Origin: Myxococcaceae bacterium
Lineage (GTDB): Bacteria; Myxococcota; Myxococcia; Myxococcales; UBA5297
Length of the DNA stretch: 63,582 bases
Direction of reading: 5' to 3'
Assembly (NCBI GenBank): GCA_017500825.1
Contig: JAFVYB010000003.1
Span: 1-63,582, forward strand
This document shows positions 1 to 7,204 of the stretch, one piece after another (the first letter of the stretch is position 1; the number at the start of each line of letters is the position of its first letter). Under the pieces are notes generated by a model. The model was not told where the DNA came from. It did no database searches and saw nothing but the letters and a program-made list of their open reading frames with translations. The position numbers and the translations under genes were made by a program.

Positions 1-96
1 GATGCGATACCGGTGTCCGACGTGATAAATCGAATACCCGGCATCAATTTGGACGCCATTGTTCCTTTGCCCGTAGCCGCCAGTGTCTTGAGGTAG
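1..96 (+). CDS. Possible C-terminal fragment of an unknown protein, cut by window edge
   Basis: Frame 1 is open from the first base to a TAG at 94-96 and encodes 31 residues rich in Ile, Val and Pro. It begins DAIPVSDVINRIPG. The codons ATA, TTG and AGG are frequent, unlike the GC-ending codons of the neighbours. It could be the end of an upstream gene convergent with panB, or chance in an AT-richer spacer. I do not recognise it, and 31 codons are too few to decide. Confidence 0.2.
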   Translation, partial: DAIPVSDVINRIPGINLDAIVPLPVAASVLR

Positions 97-162
97 GTTC
101 CGCCAAATTAAAATCAGCCAATCATTCGGGGGAGCCCGTTTGGGGGAGAACGCTCGTTTTTG

Positions 163-179
163 AATAAATTAAATCGAGC
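163..179 (-). repeat. 17-nt AT-rich 3' element, copy 1 (downstream of panB)
   Basis: The plus strand reads AATAAATTAAATCGAGC. The same 17 bases recur at 13659-13675 and, inverted, at 63367-63383. On the transcribed strand of the adjacent gene each copy reads GCTCGATTTAATTTATT and lies at or after the stop codon. Here it starts 11 nt past the panB stop. Function is unknown. Confidence 0.75.
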
Positions 180-189
180 TTACGCGGGA

Positions 190-1050
190 TTATTTGCCTT
201 GAATCGCGTTTGAATAAACGGGCGCGGCGAGTTTGACAGGGGTTTCGGCAAAGGAATGGGCGTCGTCGGGAAAGGTGCCGCTTTTGACCTCGACGGTGTA
301 GGCGCGGACGGCCTGGCCGATTTGTCCATGGAGGTCGGCGAAGCGCTTGAGGAAGCGCGGGGTGAAATCGGGGTTCATCCCCAGGGCGTCGTAGCAGACG
401 AGCACCTGGCCATCGCAGTTGACGCCGGCGCCGATGCCGATGGTGGGGATGGAGACAGAAGCGGTGACGCGGGCGGCCAATTCGCGCGGGACCATCTCTA
501 AAACGAGGGCGTAGCAACCGGCCGCTTCCAGGGCGCGCGCGTCGCTCAGGAGTTTGTCGGCTGTGGCCTTGTCGCGGCCCTGGACGCCGTAGCCGCCGAG
601 CAGGTTCACCGACTGTGGGGTCAGGCCGATGTGGCCCATCACCGGGATGCCGGCGCGGACGATGCGCGCGATTTCGTCGGCGTATTCGGCGCCGCCTTCG
701 AGCTTGACCGACTCGGCGCCGCCTTTGGAGACGAGCAGTCCCGCGTTGCGGACGGCCTCCTCGGCGCTGACCTGGTAGCTCATGAACGGCATGTCGCAGA
801 CGACGTGGGCGTAGCGGACAGCGCGGCGCACCATGCGGCAGTGGTAGGCCATCTCCTCGACTGTGACGCTGAGCGTGTCGCTCTCGCCGCGGACGGCCAT
901 ACCGACGGAATCGCCGACGAGCAGGGCGTCGATGCCGGCGTCGTCGAGGGCGCGGGCAAAGGCGGCGTCATAGGCGGTCATCATGGCGATGCGCTCGTGG
1001 GTGGCCTTCATTCGGCGCAGGGCGAGCGCGGTCTTCTTTTTGGGCTGCAT
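190..1050 (-). CDS. panB: 3-methyl-2-oxobutanoate hydroxymethyltransferase
   Basis: PanB transfers a one-carbon unit from 5,10-methylenetetrahydrofolate to 2-oxoisovalerate to form ketopantoate, the first committed step of pantothenate and coenzyme A synthesis in the cytoplasm. The 286-residue product shows the family blocks [11 protein letters not shown] (Mg2+/substrate site), [21 protein letters not shown] and GIGAG, in order along a TIM barrel. The ATG at 1050 is preferred over an upstream in-frame start at 1083 because GGAGAG lies just before it and conserved sequence begins soon after. No panC or panD is adjacent. The gene is divergent from the DinG-like helicase across a 420-bp spacer. 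Confidence 0.96.
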   Translation of the reverse strand: MQPKKKTALALRRMKATHERIAMMTAYDAAFARALDDAGIDALLVGDSVGMAVRGESDTLSVTVEEMAYHCRMVRRAVRYAHVVCDMPFMSYQVSAEEAVRNAGLLVSKGGAESVKLEGGAEYADEIARIVRAGIPVMGHIGLTPQSVNLLGGYGVQGRDKATADKLLSDARALEAAGCYALVLEMVPRELAARVTASVSIPTIGIGAGVNCDGQVLVCYDALGMNPDFTPRFLKRFADLHGQIGQAVRAYTVEVKSGTFPDDAHSFAETPVKLAAPVYSNAIQGK

Positions 1051-1470
1051 GTGCTCTCCAAAGGGGGGTGGGGTGGTCCGCAACAGCGATTCGAGCCCTG
1101 TCGCGTCCTCCTCTGAAGAGCGTGGCGAGGGTCCGTCCCGGTCCCGGCTGGCGGGATCCGTGCGGGGTGCGGTGAGATCGATGGGTCAATGCGCGTCAGA
1201 GCGCTGGTGGCTCGATGTCGTCCTGGCCTGAAGTGGTCCAGGCGGCCTGGCCTGCCCCGGCAAAAGGGCGGCGGCTTCTAGATCGGAAGATCTGGCACGG
1301 CCACCCCTCAAGCTGAGTGAAACAGAGGCCTGTCTGGCCCTGACAAACGCCTTGACAAGCGCGCGTGAATTCGGTCGCCCAGCCCGCCCTTTTCAGAGGG
1401 GAACGCGGCCGATGGCGGCGCCTTTGACAAAGGTCCCCGGGGCAAATCCGCCCGTGAACCGTGGAAGAGC
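1051..1470. other. Intergenic spacer between divergent panB and DinG-like helicase
   Basis: This 420-bp GC-rich spacer must carry promoters for both flanking genes. A TTGACA hexamer sits at 1352-1357 facing the helicase, but I see no good -10 at the usual distance. Short open frames cross the spacer but look like chance frames. I see no RNA gene or repeat. Confidence 0.5.
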
Positions 1471-3498
1471 ATGAGCGCGCCCTTTCAAGATCCGATCCTC
1501 AAGTATCTGGGCCCGCGCGGCCTCCTCGCCCAGGCGATCAGCGGCTACGAACATCGGCCGCAGCAGCTCGACATGGCCCGCCTCATCCGGCGCGCCCTGG
1601 ACGAGCGGCGCTACTGCCTCATCGAGGCTGGCACGGGCACGGGTAAGACGCTCGCCTACCTCGTCCCGGCACTGCTCTCGGGGCGACGCGTGATCGTCTC
1701 GACCGCCACCAAGACGCTGCAGGACCAAATCCTCGACAAGGATCTACCGCTTTTGAAGAACTCGACCGGCATCGAGTTCAAGGCCGTGGCGGTGAAGGGG
1801 CGCGCCAACTACGTGTGCCTCTATCGGCTGGAGAAGGCCGAGCTCGGCGGGCAGGCGCTGCTGCTGGAGAAGGACCGCGAGCTGTTCGAGCGCGTCGTCG
1901 CCTGGGCGCGCAGGACCAAGAGCGGCGAATGGAGCGAGCTCGACCTGCCTGAGAGCGCGCCGATCACGCGTGAGCTCTCGTCGCCTGTGGACAGCTGCCT
2001 GGGGCGCAAGTGCCCCTACCAGAACACCTGTTTTGTCACGCTGGCCCGCCGCGCCGCCTTCGACAGCGACCTCATCATCGTCAACCACCACCTGCTCTTC
2101 GCCGATCTGGAGCTGAAGACCGAGAAGGGGTCGAACGCCCAGGTGCTGCCCAAGTATCAGGCGCTGGTTTTCGACGAGGCGCACGCGGTGGAGGACGTGG
2201 CCACCGACTTTTTTGGCGTCGCGATGTCGAACTTCCGGGTGCGCGGCCTGACTGGCGACATCGAGAAGGTCCTCGTCAATGAAAGCGCCCACGCGCCGCT
2301 CGTCGCGCCGCTGATCAGCAAGCTCGATGTGCTCTCGACCCGCAGCTTCAATGAGTTCGGCATGGGGCTGTCGGCGGGCGAACCGACGCGGCGGCTGACC
2401 CAGGGCAAGGACGCGCGGAAGCTCAAGAAGGCGTGCGCGCCGCTGATCGAGTCGCTCAAGGCGCTGGCCGGGGCGCTCGAACCGCTCAAGGCGCTGGAAC
2501 GCGACGCGCTCATCCGTCGCTGCAACGAGATGGCCTCTGCCTTCGAGTTCCTCATGGCCGTGGACAACCCGCTGTTCGTCTACTGGGTCGAGAAGCGGCC
2601 TCGGGGCGCCTTCCTGCGCGCGGCGCCGATCGACGTGGCCAACGAGTTTCGCTCACGCCTCTACACAATGGCCGACACCATCATTTTCACCTCGGCCACC
2701 ATGGCGGCGGAGGGGCGGCTCGCCTACACGCGGCGGCGGCTGGGACTGCCCTCGGCAGAGGAGATGGCGCAGGGGCCGCGGATTCGGCGCGCGGGCGCTC
2801 AATCGCCAGAGGCGGCGAAGCTCTCCACACCTGTCGACGAGCTGATGCTCGACTCGCCTTTCGACTACCCCTCGCAGGCGGCGCTCTACACCCCGAGACA
2901 TCTGCCCGAGCCGCAGGCGCCTGACTTCATCGAGCGGGCCGCGGAGGAAATCGCCGCGCTTTGCGACATCACGAACGGGCGCGCGCTTTTGCTCTTCACC
3001 AGCCTGCGCAACATGCAGGAAGCCCACCGGCTGCTCGAACACCGCCTGCCCGGCGAAGTCATGATCCAGTCCCAGGCGCCCAAGAGCACGCTCATCGCCC
3101 GCTTCAAGGCCGCGCCGTCGGTCCTCTTCGCCTCGCACAGTTTTTGGGAGGGCGTGGACATCCCGGGAGAGGCGCTCTCGCTCGTGATCATCGACAAGCT
3201 GCCATTCGCCACGCCGTCCGACCCGGTGGTGGCCGCGCGCGTCGAGTGGATCATTTCGCAGGGGCGATCAGCCTTCGCCGAATACCAGCTGCCCCAGGCG
3301 GCGATTCTCCTGCGCCAGGGGTTTGGCCGGCTGATCCGCACGCGACGCGATCGGGGCATCGTCGCTGTGCTCGACCCGCGACTGTCGTCCAAGCCCTACG
3401 GCAAGGTGTTCCTGCGAAGCCTGCCGCCCGCCCTTCGCTGCCAGTCAATCGACGAGCTCCGGCGTTTTTGGAACGAGTGTCGAACGGACGAATCGTGA
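1471..3498 (+). CDS. DinG/XPD-family ATP-dependent DNA helicase
   Basis: This is a superfamily 2 helicase of the XPD/DinG/YoaA group, which unwinds DNA 5' to 3' in repair and replication-conflict resolution. The 675-residue product has Walker A EAGTGTGKT (about 52-60), a DEAH box (235-238) and motif VI QGFGRLIR (about 616-623). Four cysteines at 116, 176, 181 and 187 lie between motifs I and II, where family members bind a 4Fe-4S cluster. Thus the iron-sulfur ligands and the ATPase core both look intact. The start ATG follows a short GGAAGAG. The gene is convergent with dus, 34 bp away. Without a nuclease domain it is closer to E. coli YoaA/DinG than to Gram-positive DinG. Confidence 0.93.
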   Translation: MSAPFQDPILKYLGPRGLLAQAISGYEHRPQQLDMARLIRRALDERRYCLIEAGTGTGKTLAYLVPALLSGRRVIVSTATKTLQDQILDKDLPLLKNSTGIEFKAVAVKGRANYVCLYRLEKAELGGQALLLEKDRELFERVVAWARRTKSGEWSELDLPESAPITRELSSPVDSCLGRKCPYQNTCFVTLARRAAFDSDLIIVNHHLLFADLELKTEKGSNAQVLPKYQALVFDEAHAVEDVATDFFGVAMSNFRVRGLTGDIEKVLVNESAHAPLVAPLISKLDVLSTRSFNEFGMGLSAGEPTRRLTQGKDARKLKKACAPLIESLKALAGALEPLKALERDALIRRCNEMASAFEFLMAVDNPLFVYWVEKRPRGAFLRAAPIDVANEFRSRLYTMADTIIFTSATMAAEGRLAYTRRRLGLPSAEEMAQGPRIRRAGAQSPEAAKLSTPVDELMLDSPFDYPSQAALYTPRHLPEPQAPDFIERAAEEIAALCDITNGRALLLFTSLRNMQEAHRLLEHRLPGEVMIQSQAPKSTLIARFKAAPSVLFASHSFWEGVDIPGEALSLVIIDKLPFATPSDPVVAARVEWIISQGRSAFAEYQLPQAAILLRQGFGRLIRTRRDRGIVAVLDPRLSSKPYGKVFLRSLPPALRCQSIDELRRFWNECRTDES

Positions 3499-3532
3499 GC
3501 TGTGGCGCGCCCCAAACGCGGGCGACCCAAGT

Positions 3533-4489
3533 TCAGGCGCTGAAAAAGGCGTCGATCGCGCCGAGCAGCGAGGCCACGTCGTCGATGCGCATGACCTCGC
3601 GGCGAAACTCGGCGGCGCCGGAGAGTCCCCGGGCGTAGCAGGCCAGTTGCGCGCGGAAGGCGTGGACGGCTTTCACCTCTTCGCGACCGAAATGCCCGAC
3701 GTGTTCGAGGAGGTGTCGTCGAACGATGACGCCGCGTTCGGACCTGTCCGGCGCTGGCCCGCCCTTGCATTCGCGGAAGATCCACGGGTTGCCCATGGCG
3801 CCGCGCCCGATCATCACCGCGTCGCAATCTGTCTCGGCGACCATGCGCAGGGCGTCCTCGCGGCAGAGAACGTCGCCATTGCCGATCACCGGGACACGGA
3901 CCGCGCGTTTGACGGCCGCGATCGCGCCCCAGTCGGCTGTGCCCGAATAAGCCTGCGCCCGCGTGCGTCCGTGGACCGCGATGGCCGCGACGCCCGCCTG
4001 TTCGATCCGCTCGGCAAACGACGCGGCGTTGAGTGAGGCGCTGTCCCAGCCAGAGCGGATTTTGGCTGTCACCGGGATCGACTCGGGCAGCGCGCGGCGA
4101 ACGGCTTCGACAATGGCGACCGCGCGTTCCGGATCGTTCATCAGCGCCGCGCCCGCGCCGTTCTTCGTCACCTTGGAGACAGGGCAGCCCATGTTGATGT
4201 CGACGATGCCCGCGCCGCGTTCGAGAGCCACTTCGGCCGCTTTGGCCATCGACTCGGGCCGCGCGCCAAAGATCTGGACGACGAAAGGACGTTCACAGGC
4301 CGGGTCGTGCCGCAGATAGGCCAGCGTCCGCGCCTGAAGCCGCCACAACCCCTCGGCGCTGAGGAGCTCGGTCGGCGCGAGGTCGGCGCCCAGTTCGAGA
4401 CAGATGCGACGAAACGGCAGTTCGCTCACGGCGGCCATGGGCGCCAGAACGAGCGGCAGGGCGTCGAACACATAGGGACCAATGCGCAT
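3533..4489 (-). CDS. dus: tRNA-dihydrouridine synthase (DusB-like)
   Basis: Dus enzymes are FMN- and NADPH-dependent and reduce uridine to dihydrouridine in tRNA. The 318-residue product starts MRIGPYVFDALPLVLAPMA, the family N-terminus that forms the FMN-binding barrel. It carries NMGCPVSKVTKNGAGAALM with the likely catalytic Cys102, then HGRTRAQAYSG and GNGDV. The open frame continues upstream over the DUF2752 gene, but the ATG at 4489 is where family similarity begins. It lies 11 bp after the DUF2752 stop, so the two are probably cotranscribed. DusB is the most likely subgroup, but the subtype cannot be fixed by eye. Confidence 0.94.
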   Translation of the reverse strand: MRIGPYVFDALPLVLAPMAAVSELPFRRICLELGADLAPTELLSAEGLWRLQARTLAYLRHDPACERPFVVQIFGARPESMAKAAEVALERGAGIVDINMGCPVSKVTKNGAGAALMNDPERAVAIVEAVRRALPESIPVTAKIRSGWDSASLNAASFAERIEQAGVAAIAVHGRTRAQAYSGTADWGAIAAVKRAVRVPVIGNGDVLCREDALRMVAETDCDAVMIGRGAMGNPWIFRECKGGPAPDRSERGVIVRRHLLEHVGHFGREEVKAVHAFRAQLACYARGLSGAAEFRREVMRIDDVASLLGAIDAFFSA

Positions 4490-4500
4490 CGGAAAACCTC

Positions 4501-5013
4501 TCAGGCCCCTTCGAGCGCCCGCATCGCGAGCAGATAGGCCCAGTTCAAAAGGCAGGCGGCGATGGCGAGCGCCCGCAGGATCCATTGCGCGCGCGGCGAG
4601 AGGACGGCCTCGATGCGCGGCGGGCGGAGTGGCGCGAGGACGAGCCACAGCGCGAGGAAGGCGCCCGAGCAGGCGAGGAGAAAACCGAGCGGGTTGACGC
4701 AGAGCGCGTCGACAAAACGTCCCTGCGCGAACCAGTCGAAACTGCGCGTCATGCCGCACGAGAGGCAGGGCCAGCCGGTCAGTTCGCGGAAGCGGCAGCC
4801 CCATCCCGGCCAGAAGCGCGCGAAGGGAATGAAGCGGGCCGCGAAGACGAGCGCGAGCACGATGCCGCCGTAGATTTCGAGCCAGCCCACAGTGACGCGT
4901 CGCGGGCGGTAGAAGCGGACGCGGGTGCGCGGCGGGGAGGCCAGCCGGGTGTCGACGATGGCGCCTTCGGGCGGCGAAGGCGGCGGCGATGTCTGCGAGG
5001 GCGGTGGGGGCAT
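4501..5013 (-). CDS. DUF2752 membrane protein
   Basis: A 170-residue integral membrane protein with three hydrophobic segments (about 47-64, 109-127, 144-163). Between the first two is WPCLSCGMTRSFDWFAQG followed by NPLGFL, the hallmark of DUF2752. The conserved CxxCGMTR pattern could bind metal or be redox-active, but the family has no established function. A proline-rich cytoplasmic leader of about 20 residues precedes the first segment. The start lies 22 bp after the stop of the zinc-ribbon/YIP1 gene, and DUF2752 proteins often neighbour YIP1 or TM2-type membrane proteins, so a shared membrane role is plausible. It forms an apparent operon with both YIP1 genes and dus. Confidence 0.88.
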   Translation of the reverse strand: MPPPPSQTSPPPSPPEGAIVDTRLASPPRTRVRFYRPRRVTVGWLEIYGGIVLALVFAARFIPFARFWPGWGCRFRELTGWPCLSCGMTRSFDWFAQGRFVDALCVNPLGFLLACSGAFLALWLVLAPLRPPRIEAVLSPRAQWILRALAIAACLLNWAYLLAMRALEGA

Positions 5014-5035
5014 GCGGCGTTGGGCGAACAGTCGG

Positions 5036-5743
5036 TCATGCTTTGGGCGCGAACATGTGAACGCCCGAAAAGAACGCGAGGCCAGCGAAGCAGCTGAAAA
5101 CCACCGGCGTCAGGAGCAGGACGGCGATCGAGCGCGCGGTGGAGAGCCGCTGGAGTCGAGAAACGCCAATCGTCGCGTGGACCAGGCAGAGGATGGAGCC
5201 GACCACCCCGCCGCAGAGGGGAAGGACGCCGAAAACCAAGGGCGTCGCCGAATAGCCGATGGCGCGCAGCGTGGCGTGGAAGGGCTGACGGGCGCCGAAC
5301 AGTCGCGACATGGCGTGAACCAGCGCGGCGCCGACGAGGCAGGAGATGGGCGCGGCGATGAACGCGGCGAAAGCGGCGAGGATCAGTGGGTATCGCTCGA
5401 TGGCGAAGTTGCCGCCCAGCGAGACGCTCGTGCCGCCGTTGAAGGCGAGGCCAAGGCCACCCATCAGCCAGAAGTAGAGGAGCGCGCCGCCCGCGTTGTC
5501 GCGGGGCATGTCGTCGAAAAACCGGGTGGGGGTCTTCACAGCGAGGACCGCCGTCTGGAACAGGCCCTTGAAAAAGCCGAGTTCGGCGCGGCGCTCCCAA
5601 GGCGTGGGGCGGCCGGCGTTCGCGCGCGAAGAGGGGCTGTTCGACGACGCGTCGCTGAACGCGGCGGCGCAGTTGGGGCACTGGCCCGAAGCGAGCTCGT
5701 CGTCTTTGAAGGAATGGCCACAGCCGGGGCATCGGTCGCGCAT
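5036..5743 (-). CDS. Zinc-ribbon plus YIP1-domain membrane protein (paralogue 1)
   Basis: The 235-residue product opens with a zinc ribbon (Cys5, Cys8, Cys22, Cys25; CPGCGH and CPNC). A linker then leads to the YIP1 domain, which starts near TPWERRAELGFFKG and has about five hydrophobic segments. YIP1 family proteins are polytopic and of unclear bacterial function. The ATG at 5743 places the zinc ribbon at the N-terminus as in its neighbour; an earlier in-frame start at 5776 adds a non-conserved stretch. It is a tandem paralogue of the gene upstream: the two share TPWERRAELGFFKG, PTRFF and DMP, plus a 38-nt identical DNA stretch. The protein probably sits in the cytoplasmic membrane with the ribbon in the cytoplasm. 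Confidence 0.87.
   Translation of the reverse strand: MRDRCPGCGHSFKDDELASGQCPNCAAAFSDASSNSPSSRANAGRPTPWERRAELGFFKGLFQTAVLAVKTPTRFFDDMPRDNAGGALLYFWLMGGLGLAFNGGTSVSLGGNFAIERYPLILAAFAAFIAAPISCLVGAALVHAMSRLFGARQPFHATLRAIGYSATPLVFGVLPLCGGVVGSILCLVHATIGVSRLQRLSTARSIAVLLLTPVVFSCFAGLAFFSGVHMFAPKA
5562..5599. repeat. 38-nt exact repeat shared by the two YIP1 genes, copy 1
   Basis: Bases 5562-5599 are identical to 6450-6487. They encode the conserved WERRAELGFFKGL region in both paralogues. Perfect identity at synonymous positions exceeds that of the surrounding sequence, which suggests recent duplication or gene conversion. Confidence 0.85.
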
Positions 5744-5782
5744 GAAGGGTGCCTTTCGCGTGAACGGGTGAAACAACTCGGG

Positions 5783-6766
5783 CTAACCCGCTGCCAGAAC
5801 GCTGCCCATGCCTCCCAAAAAGACCATCGCGCCGCAGCCGCACAGGCAGGTGAGGACGAACGGCAGGCAGTAGGCGAGCACGGCGCTGCCGTAGGAGACG
5901 CGGTGCAGCTTGGAGAGCCCGATGATGAGGAAGACGGCGTAGGCGATGCCGCCGATGGCCGAGCCGCACATGGGCACAAAGTTGAAGAGCAGGGGCGCGC
6001 AGCCGTAGCCGCAGGCGCGCAAGGTGGCGCTGAAGCCGCCGTGGGCTTTGCCGATGAGGAGCGCCGAGACGTGAATCAGGCCCGCCGTGAAGAGCAGGTA
6101 GAGCGGCGCGCCAACGACCGCGCAGATGATCTGCCAGACGAGCATCCCCTCCGGACTGGCCAGCGCCAGCGTCATCGACAGCAGCGGCCCCATCATTCCC
6201 AGCGCCCCCGGCGCGTCGCTCATCGTCGGCGACATTTGATCGAGCAGGCTTTGCAGCTGGTTGATCTCGGCCATCTGCTCCGAGGCGCCGCCGCTCATGA
6301 TCGCGAAGAGCGCCGTCCACAGACTGGCGAGGATCATCCCGAGCCCGGCCACCAGCCAATAGAAGCTGATGGCGCCCTTGGCCGTGTCGGTGGGCATGTC
6401 TTCGAAAAAGCGCGTCGGGCTCTTCAGCGAGAAGACGATGGTGTCGATGAGGCCCTTGAAAAAGCCGAGTTCGGCGCGGCGCTCCCAGGGGGTCGGCGTC
6501 TTTTGCGAGGTCGTCTGGGGCAGAAAAAACGCCGGGTCGTTCTCTGGATTCACGCCTGGCGGCGGCTGCTCAAACCTCACGCCCTGGCCAAAGGCGGGCG
6601 GCGCGAACGGATCGCGCGAGGGCTGCTCTGGTTGCTGCCTTGGCTGCTCCACTGAAGGGCTGGCGGGCAGCGCCAAATCGAGTCTGGCGCCACACTTGGG
6701 GCAGGTCTGGGTGCCCGCACCTTCAACGGGAAAAATCGTCTGACACTGGGCACAGCGAGCGCGCAT
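5783..6766 (-). CDS. Zinc-ribbon plus YIP1-domain membrane protein (paralogue 2)
   Basis: The 327-residue product has the same plan as its downstream paralogue: a zinc ribbon (Cys5, Cys8, Cys22, Cys25) in MRARCAQCQTIF...CPKC, a Pro/Gln-rich linker to about residue 90, and a YIP1 domain with about five membrane segments. Compared with paralogue 1 it carries an extra loop of about 70 residues rich in Gln, Met and Pro (ASEQMAEINQLQSLLDQM). The ATG at 6766 follows AAAAAGGAGTCCGC, a strong ribosome-binding site. The stop lies 39 bp before the next start, so they are cotranscribed. The MxxxCxxC ribbon resembles those on many myxobacterial membrane and TPR proteins. Function is unknown. Confidence 0.87.
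   Translation of the reverse strand: MRARCAQCQTIFPVEGAGTQTCPKCGARLDLALPASPSVEQPRQQPEQPSRDPFAPPAFGQGVRFEQPPPGVNPENDPAFFLPQTTSQKTPTPWERRAELGFFKGLIDTIVFSLKSPTRFFEDMPTDTAKGAISFYWLVAGLGMILASLWTALFAIMSGGASEQMAEINQLQSLLDQMSPTMSDAPGALGMMGPLLSMTLALASPEGMLVWQIICAVVGAPLYLLFTAGLIHVSALLIGKAHGGFSATLRACGYGCAPLLFNFVPMCGSAIGGIAYAVFLIIGLSKLHRVSYGSAVLAYCLPFVLTCLCGCGAMVFLGGMGSVLAAG
6450..6487. repeat. 38-nt exact repeat shared by the two YIP1 genes, copy 2
   Basis: Identical to 5562-5599; see that entry. Copy 2 lies in the upstream paralogue. Confidence 0.85.
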
Positions 6767-6921
6767 GGCGGACTCCTTTTTGGGGGCGGAGGAGGGGCGC
6801 GGCCTCTTGGACGTTCGCGGCGGGCGGCGCAAGGGATTCGAGGTGGCGCGTCGCGGCTTTTCTGAAAGGTTTGCCGAATCGATTGCCGAACGGACGGGCG
6901 CGGAGCGAGCCGGGGCCTGCC

Positions 6922-7146
6922 TCAGGTGTCGACTTTGTCCGGCGCCCCTTCGGTCACCTCGCCCTCCGCCATTTCATCGAGCTCGCGGGTGAAGAAGACG
7001 AAGGCCATCGAAGGGCGCTTGCTCGAATCGCGCATCGCGAACTGGACGCCGTCGAAGTTCCATCCCTGGCGAACCCAGGTGTTCACCGCCGCCTCGATTT
7101 TGTCGTCCGTCACCAGGCTCAGCTCCACGACCTTGTAGTCGAGCAT
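6922..7146 (-). CDS. Small DUF4177-like protein
   Basis: The 74-residue product starts MLDYKVVELSLVTDDKIEAA and continues NTWVRQGWNFDGVQF and MAFVFFTRE. This YKVV...INxxxxxGWxxxxV...FxRE layout matches DUF4177, small alpha/beta proteins of unknown function. The ATG at 7146 is chosen because GAGGAGACGACAG precedes it directly; an upstream frame adds only MRRRQ. The C-terminal tail is acidic. It lies 58 bp downstream of kamA on the same strand and may share its transcript. No functional link is known. Confidence 0.75.
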   Translation of the reverse strand: MLDYKVVELSLVTDDKIEAAVNTWVRQGWNFDGVQFAMRDSSKRPSMAFVFFTRELDEMAEGEVTEGAPDKVDT

Positions 7147-7204
7147 CTGTCGTCTCCTCATTCGCGGGGGCGCGCCGAAGCGTTGGCGCCCGCGGGCGTT
7201 TGTT

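Noticed and set aside
163..179. 17-nt element as a phage or island attachment site
   Set aside because: There is no integrase, tRNA end or mobile gene, and the copies lie in opposite orientations around unrelated housekeeping genes.
4925..6655. 576-codon plus-strand open frame
   Set aside because: It is antisense to the YIP1 and DUF2752 genes, which have good family motifs. Its Glu/Arg/Ala/Gln-rich sequence is typical of an antisense frame in GC-rich DNA.
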